This document shows positions 1 through 6,860 of a stretch of DNA of 12,013 bases, piece after piece; positions within the stretch are counted from its first letter, which is position 1; each line of letters begins with the position of its first letter. The position numbers were made by a program, and so were the translations under genes. Below the pieces are notes generated by a model. The model was not told the origin of the DNA, did not search any database, and saw only the letters and a list, made by a program, of their open reading frames with translations. Origin of the DNA: a bacterium (lineage in GTDB: Bacteria; Desulfobacterota; GWC2-55-46); the NCBI GenBank assembly GCA_004298725.1, contig SCQA01000172.1, forward strand, positions 1-12,013. Reading direction: 5' to 3'.

Positions 1-305
1 CCGTTCTCGTTTATTATGGTGTTAACCGCGCCTATAAGCTTTGCCTGCTCTTCTATTTCGTCTAAATATTTGAGCACCATTTCTTTGTGAGGTATTGTAA
101 CGTTCACGCCCGCGAGGTTTAGCGACCGAATTGCTTCAACGGCCTTTTTCAGCGCGCCGGGTTTGCCGGTCTTTACATGAAAAGGCAGATACACGCCGTC
201 AAGCCCGAGCGCGTGAAAAGCGGCGTTGTGCATGGCCGGCGAGAGCGTGTGCTCAACCGGGTCGCCGAATATGCCGACTATTTTGGTCTTTCCGGTTACA
301 GTCAA
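1..305 (-). CDS. aroE: Shikimate dehydrogenase (NADP+), N-terminal part; C-terminus beyond window
   Basis: Reduces 3-dehydroshikimate to shikimate with NADPH, the fourth step of the chorismate pathway, in the cytoplasm. The visible 101 residues are the N-terminal substrate-binding domain. GDPVEHTLSPAMHNAAF (about residues 14-30) is the shikimate-binding loop, with Thr20 and Ser22 at the positions usually held by a Ser pair. GVNVTIPHK (66-74) carries the catalytic Lys74, and GAVNT (92-96) is the next family signature. The catalytic Asp and the NADP-binding Rossmann half lie beyond position 1. I place the start at a TTG (303-305): it has a GGGAGG Shine-Dalgarno at ideal spacing and its TTGA overlaps the ribF stop, so translation is probably coupled to ribF. 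No ATG is available near the conserved N-terminus. Identity is secure; the start codon is inferred. Confidence 0.93.
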   Translation of the reverse strand, partial: MTVTGKTKIVGIFGDPVEHTLSPAMHNAAFHALGLDGVYLPFHVKTGKPGALKKAVEAIRSLNLAGVNVTIPHKEMVLKYLDEIEEQAKLIGAVNTIINEN

Positions 306-1216
306 AAGCACCTCCCTGCCATTGCAATGTCTTTTTTTATCTGGCTTGCAAGGGCGTCAATGCCGTTAAAGCGTTTTTCATCTCTCAGGCGTTTTATGAA
401 TTCAAGAACGATTCTTTCGTTGTATATTTTTCTTTTAAAGCCCATTATATGCGCCTCGATTGTCAGGGGTTTTTCCCCGAGCGTCGGCGCAACGCCGATA
501 TTCACCACCGCGTTGTATTTTTTTTTGTTGACAAGCGCATAGGCCGCGTATACGCCGTCATGAGGCAGTATTTCACTCGTTATTTTTAAATTCGCCGTTG
601 GAAAGCCTATTTCTTTGCCAAGCGCCCGGCCCTTTACCACAACGCCTTTTACGCGGTAATTCGCCCCCAGAAGCGCGCCGGCCTTTTTTACTTCTCCGGC
701 CTTTATTAGCGCGCGAATCCGCGAACTGCTTACAACCTCGCCCCCCCTTTTTACGGGCGTTATTGCGAAGGCTTTAAAGCCGAATTCATGGCCAAGGATT
801 TTAAGGTATTCAAACGTGCCGAGGCGCTCTCTGCCGAATGAAAATTCAGAGCCGACCCAAACTTCTTTTGCCGACAGACCTTTAACGAGCGCCTCTTCAA
901 CGAACTGGCGCGGATGTTTGGAGGCGAATTGGCGCGTAAAACGCGCGAAGACTACGGAGCTGATGCCAAGGCTCTTTATTACGGCCTCTTTATCCTCTTT
1001 ATCAAGGATGAGCTGAGGGCTTTTGTGCGGCGCAACGACTTTAAGCGGATGCGGCTCAAAGGTGTAAACTATTGACTTGAGCCTTTGCGCCTTGGCCCGC
1101 TCCGCCACTTTGCCGAGTATCTGCCTGTGGCCTATGTGTATGCCGTCGAAGTTGCCAAGCGTTACCACCGCGCCCTTTTGTTTCGCGGTTAGCGCGATTT
1201 TTTTCGTAGCCTTCAT
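302..1216 (-). CDS. ribF: Bifunctional riboflavin kinase / FAD synthetase
   Basis: A 304-aa cytoplasmic enzyme that phosphorylates riboflavin to FMN and adenylylates FMN to FAD. The N-terminal nucleotidyltransferase-like FAD synthetase domain has GNFDGIHIGH (21-30), the family's HxGH-type nucleotide-binding signature, and SSSRIR (163-168), equivalent to the usual SSTRIR. The C-terminal riboflavin kinase domain has GRALGKEIGFPTANL (196-210), VVNIGVAPT (237-245) and LRDEKRF (277-283). The length is normal for bacterial RibF and both domains look intact. It follows the ubiB-like kinase gene by 16 nt and overlaps the TTG start of aroE by 3 nt. The ATG used has only a weak AAAGG 13 nt upstream, so it may depend on readthrough translation from the kinase gene. 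Confidence 0.96.
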   Translation of the reverse strand: MKATKKIALTAKQKGAVVTLGNFDGIHIGHRQILGKVAERAKAQRLKSIVYTFEPHPLKVVAPHKSPQLILDKEDKEAVIKSLGISSVVFARFTRQFASKHPRQFVEEALVKGLSAKEVWVGSEFSFGRERLGTFEYLKILGHEFGFKAFAITPVKRGGEVVSSSRIRALIKAGEVKKAGALLGANYRVKGVVVKGRALGKEIGFPTANLKITSEILPHDGVYAAYALVNKKKYNAVVNIGVAPTLGEKPLTIEAHIMGFKRKIYNERIVLEFIKRLRDEKRFNGIDALASQIKKDIAMAGRCF

Positions 1217-1232
1217 TAGCGTAGCTGTGCCT

Positions 1233-2918
1233 TTAGAATTTGCCTGAGCGCAATATTTGAATAATTAACCATAATCCCAGAACCGACGCTATGATAAAGC
1301 CTATGACGCCAAGCGACGGGTACCCCATGACGGCGGACGCGGAGCGCGATGAAACAACCAGAGACGAGCCTATTACAAGCGCCGCCACTATAATGCCGAA
1401 CGTAAGCCTGTTGGACGACCTGTCAATCTCGCCCATGAACTCTTCAAGCCCTTTGTGCATGAATTCAATGCGGAGCCTGTCGCCGGATATTTTTTTCATT
1501 ATACGCCTTATCTCCGCGGGCACTTCCTCCACAAGTTCTTTGTAGTCGGCGAGAGACTTGGCCGCGTCTTTTAATACCGAGGCCGGGCCAATGCGCTCTT
1601 TTACAAGCCTTGCCGCGTAGGGCTCGCTTTCAGCAAGAATATCCACGTCGGGGTACAGCACTCTGGCAAGTCCTTCAAGCTCGATCAGGCATTTGTTGAA
1701 AAGAAGAAGCTCGCTCGGAAATCTTATGCTGTGCCGGCCCGCCATGCGGATATAGTCCATCATAAGCTCGCCGATTTTAACGTGTTTCAGCGGCCTGCCG
1801 AAGTAGTGAAGCATTGTATCATAATAATCGCTTTCAAATGAAGCCCTGTCTATGCCTTCGGGCAGTATGCCCATTTTCATGTAAACGCGAGTAAGCCCTT
1901 CAAAGTCGTCTTTCGCGAAACATATGAGTATATCGGCAAGGCGCGCCTTCATTTCGTTTCGCACGCGTCCGACTATGCCGAAGTCCACAAGCGCTATTTT
2001 ATCCTCTGAAATGACGAATATATTGCCGGAATGGAGGTCTCCGTGAAATAGCCCAAGCTCAAAGACCTGTTTGAAAAAAACCTCCGCCATGAGGTGTGCC
2101 ACTTTAGCGGTGTTTATGCCGCGTTCTTTCAGCGCGCCAACCCTGTCAACTTTTATTCCTTCCACGCGCCCCATTGTCAGCACGCGCCGTGTGGTCATAT
2201 CCCAGTGTATTGCCGGTATTTCCACCCTTGGGTCGTTTGCGAAGTTGTCGCGGAATTTTTGCGTATAGCTTGCCTCAAGAGTGAAGTCAAGCTCGCGTTT
2301 TATAACTCTTGAAAATTCATCCACCATGCCTGACGGGTCGTATATCCTGCTTTCAGGGATGTGGCGCGCCACGGCCTTTGCGAGGTAGCCGAGTATGGAA
2401 ATATCCGTCTCGATGGTCTTTTCAATGCCCGGCCTTTGCACTTTTACCACCACTTCATCGCCGGAATGCGTTATCGCTCTGTGTACTTGCGCTATGGAAG
2501 CCGCGGCAATAGGGGTTTCTTCAATGCTTGAAAAAAGCTCTGAGAAGGGTTTTTTAAACTCCATTTCCATTACGGCGGTTATCTCGCCAAACGGAACCGG
2601 CGGTACTTCATCCTGAAGTTTTAAAAATTCGGTAACGAATTCCTCCGGCAGTATGTCCGGGCGGGTTGAGAGTATCTGTCCGAATTTTATAAATGTCGGG
2701 CCGAGTTCTTCCATGGCAAGGCGGGTACGCACGGCAAGCGTAAGCTCCGCCTGTTCGCGGGCTATCTTCTTTCCGGTGAGCCTTTGCGTCATGGAGAGAA
2801 GCCTTAGAAGATGCAGACGCTCAAGCAAAGGGTGAAAGCCGTGCTTAAGAAATACTGAAATTATGTTTTTAAGCCGTTTTATGTTCTGGTAGGCGAGGTG
2901 CAGTCTGATAGTCCGCAT
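1233..2918 (-). CDS. AarF/ABC1/UbiB-family atypical protein-kinase-like membrane protein
   Basis: A 561-aa member of the ABC1/UbiB family, linked in other bacteria to isoprenoid quinone biosynthesis; its exact substrate here is unknown. The family hallmarks are present in order: the KxGQ helix in FIKFGQILSTRPDILP (76-91); the Ala-rich loop AAASIAQVH (138-146) that replaces the Gly-rich loop of true kinases; the ATP-site Lys159 in VVVKVQRPG; the ExD-type KRELDFTLEA (207-216); the catalytic loop HGDLHSGNI (292-300, Asp294); and the DFG motif VDFGIVG (311-317, Asp312). Two hydrophobic segments at about 505-523 and 535-556 should anchor the C-terminus in the membrane. AGGAGG precedes the ATG at good spacing. 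It starts 18 nt after the rnr stop and ends 16 nt before ribF, inside the same transcript. I leave out the symbol because ubiB is defined by ubiquinone synthesis, which cannot be shown here. Confidence 0.92.
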   Translation of the reverse strand: MRTIRLHLAYQNIKRLKNIISVFLKHGFHPLLERLHLLRLLSMTQRLTGKKIAREQAELTLAVRTRLAMEELGPTFIKFGQILSTRPDILPEEFVTEFLKLQDEVPPVPFGEITAVMEMEFKKPFSELFSSIEETPIAAASIAQVHRAITHSGDEVVVKVQRPGIEKTIETDISILGYLAKAVARHIPESRIYDPSGMVDEFSRVIKRELDFTLEASYTQKFRDNFANDPRVEIPAIHWDMTTRRVLTMGRVEGIKVDRVGALKERGINTAKVAHLMAEVFFKQVFELGLFHGDLHSGNIFVISEDKIALVDFGIVGRVRNEMKARLADILICFAKDDFEGLTRVYMKMGILPEGIDRASFESDYYDTMLHYFGRPLKHVKIGELMMDYIRMAGRHSIRFPSELLLFNKCLIELEGLARVLYPDVDILAESEPYAARLVKERIGPASVLKDAAKSLADYKELVEEVPAEIRRIMKKISGDRLRIEFMHKGLEEFMGEIDRSSNRLTFGIIVAALVIGSSLVVSSRSASAVMGYPSLGVIGFIIASVLGLWLIIQILRSGKF

Positions 2919-2936
2919 ACAGCCTCCTAAAGCGCT

Positions 2937-5189
2937 TTAGTTGCGCTTGCGGGCGCGCCCTTTGTAACTTTGGCGCGGACGGATTGGGGCAATTGATTTG
3001 GTAAAGGCTTCTCCGTCAAGCTCCGCGTCAATTCGCCTTCTTTCAAGGTCAACCCGTGAAATCTTTACCCTTACCGGGTCCGCAAGCCTGAAAGTCCTTT
3101 TGGTTCTGCTTCCGATCAGCGTGTGCCGTTTTTCGTCAAACGTGTAATAATCATCGGCAAGGGACGATACTCTCACAAGGGCTTCTACAAAATATTCTTT
3201 CAGCTCCACAAAAAACCCGAACGACGCAACTCCTGAAATAAAGCCGTCAAAGGCCTCGCCCTCTTTGTCCTTCATGAACTGGCATTTTTTAAGGTCTATA
3301 ATTTCCCGCTCGGCTTCCATTGCTTTGCGCTCTCTTGCCGAGGCGTGCGCCGTGATGGCCGGAAGCTCCGCCGTCATGCGGTCTCTCTCTTTTTTGCCGT
3401 ACTCCGAGCGCAGAAGAAGTTTTAAAAGCCTGTGCACGACCAAGTCAGGGTACCTTCTTATGGGCGACGTGAAGTGAGTGTAGTCGTCAAACGCAAGGCC
3501 GAAGTGGCCGATGTTTTCATCTGAATATATCGCCTGCTTCATTGACCTTAAAAGCACGTGGTTTACAAGACGCTCGGCCACGGTGCCTTTTACCTCTTCA
3601 AGCAAACTTTGAAATGCCTTTGGCCCGGGTGCGCCGCTCTTGCTTTTGATAACAAGGCCAAGCCCTGCGATGAATTCTTTAAAGTCATTTATGCTTTCTT
3701 CGCTTGGAGACGCGTGCACGCGGTACAAAAACGGCAGACCGCGCGATGAAAACTCCGAGGCAACCGCCCTGTTGGCCGACAGCATGAATTCTTCGATTAT
3801 TCTGTGCGCTATGTTTCTTTCGGAGCGCGCTATGTTTTCTATCTTTCCTTCAATGTCTATTATTATTTGCGGTTCAGGCAGGTCGAAGTCAATGCTTCCC
3901 GCCGCCGTGCGGAGCGCTGAAAGCAGAAGGGCAAGCTCTTCCATCAGCTTTATATCGTTTATAATACAATTATACTTTACATTAAGCTCCGTGTCTTCGC
4001 CTGAGAGGAGTTTTTTTATCGCCGTGTATGTCATCCTCTCCGCGCTTTTTATGACGCTCTCATAAAACTTCTTTTTAACAAGATGGCCGTCGCTGTTGAA
4101 TTCCATCTCGGCCGTAAGCGCAAGCCTGTCAACCTTCGGGTTAAGACTGCAAATGCCGTTTGAGAGCGCCTCCGGAAGCATCGGTATGCACCTGTCCGGG
4201 AAGTAGACGCTTGTGCCTCTTGCGTACGCTTCAATGTCAATCGGGCTTAAAGGCGTGACGTAATGGCTTACGTCCGCAATGGACACAAAAAGCCTCCAGC
4301 CGCCCGTGGTTCTTTCGATAGATACGGCGTCGTCAAAGTCTTTGGCTGTTTCGCCGTCTATGGTTACGGTCAGTTTGCCGCGCAGATCTACTCTGCCTTT
4401 TATGTCGGCAGGGCTAACGGCAAGCGGCACGCCCTTTGATTCAAACTCGACTGCGGGCGGAAAGAGGTTGGCAAGGCCGTATTTTTTAAGTATTACCTCG
4501 ACTTCGACATCTGGGCTTTCCGGCCTTCCGATGACTTTAATAACCTTGCCCGCCGCGCCGGAGCCTTTCGAAGGCCACCTTGTTATTTCGGCTTCCACTA
4601 TCAGGCCGTCTTCCGCCCCGTTGCTTTCGGACGGCGGTATTATAATCGGGTCGATTATTCTCGCGTCAGACGGCACAACCAATGCGTAGCCGCGCTCCGG
4701 CACGAACCTTCCCACGACGCTTGTTCTCGCGCGTTTTAAAACCCGTATGATGCTTCCTTCGCGCCGGCCCTTATCCTTTACGCCCTCGACCCTTGATACG
4801 ACAATATCACCGTGCATTGCGCCGCCAAGTTTTCTCGGCCCTATGAAAACATCTTCGCCTTCGCCGCTTTCAGGTTTTACAAAGCCGAAGCCGTCCGGGT
4901 GGCAAATGAATTCTCCGGTAACAAGGTTCAGTTTTACGGCAAGGCCGTATCTGTTGCCGCTTATGCGGATAAGGCTTCCGTCCTGCTCCATATCGCTTAG
5001 AAGGTTTTTAAGCGGCCCTGTTTCTTTCTCGCCTATGTTAAGGCTCCGCGCGATGTCGTTAAAAGACACGGGCCGTTTTGAGGCCGCGCTCAAAATAGCC
5101 GTAACGGCCTGCCTTGCGTCAACGGGCGCTCCGCGTTTTTTACCGGCTTTTGCCGCTCGCCCGCGCCTTTTATTTTTATTTTGATTCAT
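2937..5189 (-). CDS. rnr: Ribonuclease R (3'-5' exoribonuclease)
   Basis: A 750-aa RNB-family exoribonuclease that degrades RNA, including structured RNA, processively from the 3' end in the cytoplasm. Domains in order: a basic tail (1-21), a winged helix (about 25-85), cold-shock/OB folds (about 90-230), the RNB catalytic domain (about 260-590) and an S1 RNA-binding domain (about 644-724), closed by a second basic tail. The catalytic acidic cluster is in DGETAKDFDDA (278-288), giving Asp278, Asp284, Asp286 and Asp287. HFTSPIRRYPDLVVHR (572-587) is the conserved RNB C-terminal signature. Winged helix plus size favour RNase R over RNase II. The ATG lies 14 nt inside the end of the Dabb gene with only a weak GGTGG ahead of it, so translation is probably coupled to that gene. 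Confidence 0.95.
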   Translation of the reverse strand: MNQNKNKRRGRAAKAGKKRGAPVDARQAVTAILSAASKRPVSFNDIARSLNIGEKETGPLKNLLSDMEQDGSLIRISGNRYGLAVKLNLVTGEFICHPDGFGFVKPESGEGEDVFIGPRKLGGAMHGDIVVSRVEGVKDKGRREGSIIRVLKRARTSVVGRFVPERGYALVVPSDARIIDPIIIPPSESNGAEDGLIVEAEITRWPSKGSGAAGKVIKVIGRPESPDVEVEVILKKYGLANLFPPAVEFESKGVPLAVSPADIKGRVDLRGKLTVTIDGETAKDFDDAVSIERTTGGWRLFVSIADVSHYVTPLSPIDIEAYARGTSVYFPDRCIPMLPEALSNGICSLNPKVDRLALTAEMEFNSDGHLVKKKFYESVIKSAERMTYTAIKKLLSGEDTELNVKYNCIINDIKLMEELALLLSALRTAAGSIDFDLPEPQIIIDIEGKIENIARSERNIAHRIIEEFMLSANRAVASEFSSRGLPFLYRVHASPSEESINDFKEFIAGLGLVIKSKSGAPGPKAFQSLLEEVKGTVAERLVNHVLLRSMKQAIYSDENIGHFGLAFDDYTHFTSPIRRYPDLVVHRLLKLLLRSEYGKKERDRMTAELPAITAHASARERKAMEAEREIIDLKKCQFMKDKEGEAFDGFISGVASFGFFVELKEYFVEALVRVSSLADDYYTFDEKRHTLIGSRTKRTFRLADPVRVKISRVDLERRRIDAELDGEAFTKSIAPIRPRQSYKGRARKRN

Positions 5190-5466
5190 AATCCACCGAA
5201 ACTACTGATTTTGAAACGCTTCTGATGTATTCGCCAACCTTTACGTGATCGGGGTGGTGTTCGTATTCGCTTAGTCCGGTAAGCGAGTCAAACTTTGCAA
5301 TAAGCGCTATGTCATACGACCTTGGGTTTTTAAGCACGTCAACGCCGACTTCTATATGTTTAAGCGACGGCACTTTGTTATAAAGGCTTTGCAATGCTTG
5401 CCGTGCTTTTTCTATGATAACAGGGGTTGGGTCGTTTAGTTTGAAAAATACTATGTGCGTTATCAA
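5176..5466 (-). CDS. Dabb-family small protein (stress-responsive A/B-barrel domain)
   Basis: A 96-aa protein matching the Dabb family of dimeric alpha-beta barrel (ferredoxin-like) proteins. The N-terminus THIVFFKL (3-10) is the typical first strand, followed by helix 17-30, the strand around HIEVGVD (37-43), the strand YDIALIAKFD (51-60), a short helix and the conserved HPDH (71-74). The whole length is one such domain. Bacterial members are mostly of unknown function, so none is assigned. The start is a TTG (5464-5466) with a full AAGGAGG seven bases upstream; no ATG fits the conserved N-terminus. It opens the rnr-kinase-ribF-aroE operon and sits immediately behind an intrinsic terminator, so its leader may control the whole operon. 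Its 3' end overlaps rnr by 14 nt. Confidence 0.8.
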   Translation of the reverse strand: MITHIVFFKLNDPTPVIIEKARQALQSLYNKVPSLKHIEVGVDVLKNPRSYDIALIAKFDSLTGLSEYEHHPDHVKVGEYIRSVSKSVVSVDYESK

Positions 5467-5484
5467 ATTACAGCCTCCTTGAAT

Positions 5485-5508
5485 AAAAAACCCCCGCCGA
5501 TAGGGTTT
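5485..5508 (-). terminator. Intrinsic terminator (possible attenuator) just ahead of the Dabb gene
   Basis: Read on the minus strand, AAACCC (5508-5503) pairs with GGGTTT (5493-5488) around a 9-nt loop, and the right arm runs into six T (5490-5485). The next bases are ATTC and then the AAGGAGG of the Dabb gene. No promoter fits between the terminator and that gene, so operon transcripts must read through it. It can therefore be either the end of an upstream RNA or a regulated attenuator. The stem is only 6 bp, so strength is uncertain. Confidence 0.6.
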
Positions 5509-5670
5509 AGCGGTGATAATAAATTCTTTTGATTATTATGGCATGAAAACGGTTGTGTTGCATTATTGTTGTTTAAAGGGAAGCTCAGTCGCAGGCGTTC
5601 GGGCTGTGCGCGGTTGTTATAAAAGATACAACGTAACACAGCCCTTATTCCATCTGTCAGAGGCGAGGGA
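5491..5670 (-). promoter_or_regulatory. Candidate structured leader RNA of the Dabb-rnr operon, or a small RNA
   Basis: Part of a 367-nt stretch (5467-5833) without a convincing gene. On the minus strand it holds, in order: CCCTCGCC (5669-5662), a strong hairpin GGGCTGTG/CACAGCCC (5601-5608 with 5637-5644) with an inner GTTGT/ACAAC stem, an AT-rich hairpin (7-bp ATAATAA/TTATTAT type, about 5515-5540) and the terminator. CCCTCGCC can pair over 8 bp (one T-G) with GGCGGGGG (5498-5491), the terminator's right arm, which would disrupt the terminator. This matches a terminator/antiterminator switch, but such pairing can arise by chance and I recognise no known riboswitch class. An independent RNA ending at the terminator is equally possible. 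Confidence 0.4.
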
Positions 5671-5734
5671 CGTTTCTTATCTGCACGCAGGGTACCCTAA
5701 AAATTGCCCTTTTCCCCGATCTCTTTTTTAGTGT

Positions 5735-5782
5735 GAAATAAAAATGCTTACATATACGCATATATGCTCCGCTTTTTATTTC
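5735..5782. repeat. Large AT-rich inverted repeat downstream of the transaldolase gene
   Basis: GAAATAAAAA (5735-5744) is the exact inverse complement of TTTTTATTTC (5773-5782). The stem continues with GC/GC and, after small internal loops, CATATA/TATATG (5751-5756 with 5761-5766) closing on a CGCA tetraloop. It lies 52 nt beyond the transaldolase stop. It could weakly terminate or stabilise that mRNA, but it lacks a GC-rich stem with a following T-run. A second small AT palindrome, AAAAATT/AATTTTT, is at 5802-5818. Confidence 0.6.
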
Positions 5783-5833
5783 GCCCCGCCTCGACCTCGG
5801 AAAAAATTTCTAATTTTTATAGGCACCCTGGTG

Positions 5834-6478
5834 TTATTTCGGGACCTTTTCCCAATCTTTTAAAAAGGTATCAATGCCTTTGTCGGTCAGCGGATGCCGT
5901 GAGAACTGCTCAAGCACTTTAAATGGCACAGTGGCTATGTGAGCGCCAAGAAGCGCGCTGTCAAGCACGTGTATCGGGTTTCTGACGCTTGCGACGATTA
6001 CTTCGGTTGTGAAGCCGTAATTGGCGAATATGTCGAGAATATCGCTTACAACCTCCATGCCGGGCTGGGCTATGTCGTCAAGGCGTCCGACGAACGGGCT
6101 TACGTAAGATGCCCCTGCTTTGGCGGCCATAAGCGCCTGAAGCGGCGAGAATACGAGCGTGACGTTTGTTTTTATGCCTTCGGACGTAAGTTTTTTAACG
6201 GCCTTCATGCCTTCAAGGGTCATGGGTATCTTTACCACTATGTTTTTGTGAATTTTGGAAAGCGCTCTGCCTTCTTCAATCATTCCCTTGGCGTCAAGGC
6301 TTATTGCCTCGGCGTTTACCGGGCCGTCCACTATGGAGCATATCTCCGACACAATGTCGTTAAACTTCCTTTTTTCTCTCGCAACGAGGGACGGGTTTGT
6401 CGTTACGCCGTCAAGAAGCCCCCAGCTCTCGGCTGTTCTTATTTCTTCAATGTTCGCGGTATCAATGAAAAACTTCAT
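5834..6478 (-). CDS. Transaldolase, short (TalC/FSA-like) subfamily
   Basis: A 214-aa class I aldolase, the length of the compact transaldolase/fructose-6-phosphate aldolase subfamily. It probably transfers dihydroxyacetone units between sugar phosphates in the non-oxidative pentose phosphate pathway. FIDTAN (4-9) is the N-terminal signature, VTTNPSL (25-31) the substrate-site loop, and VVKIPMT (81-87) carries the Schiff-base Lys83. Subfamily assignment rests on two positions: Glu57 in NAEAIS and Phe129 in SPFVGRLDD. True fructose-6-phosphate aldolases of the E. coli FsaA type have Gln and Tyr there, so transaldolase activity is favoured. AGGGGG precedes the ATG by 7 nt. It stands alone, divergent from the tRNA-Leu gene, with a plausible promoter at 6632-6660. 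Confidence 0.92.
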   Translation of the reverse strand: MKFFIDTANIEEIRTAESWGLLDGVTTNPSLVAREKRKFNDIVSEICSIVDGPVNAEAISLDAKGMIEEGRALSKIHKNIVVKIPMTLEGMKAVKKLTSEGIKTNVTLVFSPLQALMAAKAGASYVSPFVGRLDDIAQPGMEVVSDILDIFANYGFTTEVIVASVRNPIHVLDSALLGAHIATVPFKVLEQFSRHPLTDKGIDTFLKDWEKVPK

Positions 6479-6548
6479 CTATACGCCCCCTGTGTGGTTT
6501 TTTTTGCCGCGTAGTGCGCTCGCGGGCATTTTTTTGAATAGAAACGCC

Positions 6549-6577
6549 TTGACTTAGTTTGGTTACTATGGAATATT
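6549..6577 (+). promoter_or_regulatory. Possible promoter for tRNA-Leu
   Basis: TTGACT (6549-6554), a 17-bp spacer and AATATT (6572-6577) give 9 of 12 consensus bases. This would leave about 100 nt of 5' leader to be removed from the tRNA. A weaker alternative is TTGCGT (6596-6601) with TATACG (6620-6625) at 18 bp. Neither is decisive. Confidence 0.3.
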
Positions 6578-6631
6578 TTAAGACTTAAGACTGCCTTGCG
6601 TTAAAGTTTCAAGCGTATTTATACGGAACTA

Positions 6632-6660
6632 AATATAGCCTGAACTTGCTAATAATTCAA
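6632..6660 (-). promoter_or_regulatory. Probable sigma70 promoter of the transaldolase gene
   Basis: On the minus strand, TTGAAT (6660-6655) and TATATT (6637-6632) are separated by 17 bp, giving 9 of 12 consensus bases at ideal spacing. Start of transcription would be near 6625, leaving a leader of about 147 nt before the ATG. It is the best match in the 209-nt gap between the transaldolase and tRNA genes. Confidence 0.5.
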
Positions 6661-6687
6661 GGTCTTATTTGCGCTGAATGTTCAATT

Positions 6688-6773
6688 GCCGAAGTGGCGG
6701 AATGGCAGACGCGCCAGATTCAGGTTCTGGTGGGTGAAAGCCTGTGGGGGTTCGAGTCCCCCCTTCGGCACCA
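6688..6773 (+). tRNA. tRNA-Leu (anticodon CAG), CCA encoded
   Basis: A complete 86-nt class II tRNA. The acceptor stem is GCCGAAG (6688-6694) with CTTCGGC (6763-6769), discriminator A6770 and genomic CCA (6771-6773). The anticodon arm CCAGA-TTCAGGT-TCTGG places the anticodon CAG at 6721-6723, reading CUG leucine codons. The long variable arm (TGGGTGAAAGCCTGTG region) is as expected for tRNA-Leu. The T arm is GGGGG-TTCGAGT-CCCCC (6746-6762). The terminator stem begins at the last base of CCA. From the T-loop onward the sequence is duplicated 192 bp downstream. Confidence 0.97.
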
Positions 6774-6860
6774 AATTAAAAAACCGGCCCTTGTGGCCGG
6801 TTTTTTAATTTGATATTTGATGGGTGGGACTCAAGCGGCACTTTTGCGCCGCGCAAGCGC
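6752..6860 (+). repeat. Direct repeat copy 1: T-loop to 3' end of tRNA-Leu, terminator and flank
   Basis: A 109-bp segment, identical to 6944-7052 except at 6823, 6827, 6840 and 6852. It begins exactly in the T-loop of the functional tRNA-Leu and includes the acceptor 3' strand, CCA, the symmetrical terminator and about 49 bp beyond. Duplication of a tRNA 3' end is the usual footprint of tyrosine-integrase att sites, though a plain tandem duplication with later loss is also possible. Confidence 0.9.
6773..6811. terminator. Symmetrical intrinsic terminator after tRNA-Leu (copy 1)
   Basis: AAATTAAAAAACCGGCC (6773-6789) is perfectly complementary to 6795-6811 across a CTTGT loop, a 17-bp stem with a GC core flanked by A and T runs. 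It can stop transcription in both directions. Its first base is the last A of the tRNA's CCA end. Confidence 0.9.

Noticed and set aside
131..589. Plus-strand open frames opposite aroE and ribF
   Set aside because: They are antisense to two well-supported genes, have compositionally odd, Arg/Cys-rich translations and no ribosome-binding site.
5513..5731. 72-codon plus-strand frame in the leader region
   Set aside because: No Shine-Dalgarno, cysteine- and tyrosine-rich random-looking translation, and it covers the hairpin that is better read as RNA structure.
5585..5731. 6S RNA or tmRNA in the 5467-5833 gap
   Set aside because: Only an apical-type hairpin is visible; I found no convincing closing stem or conserved core on either strand, so no named RNA is assigned.
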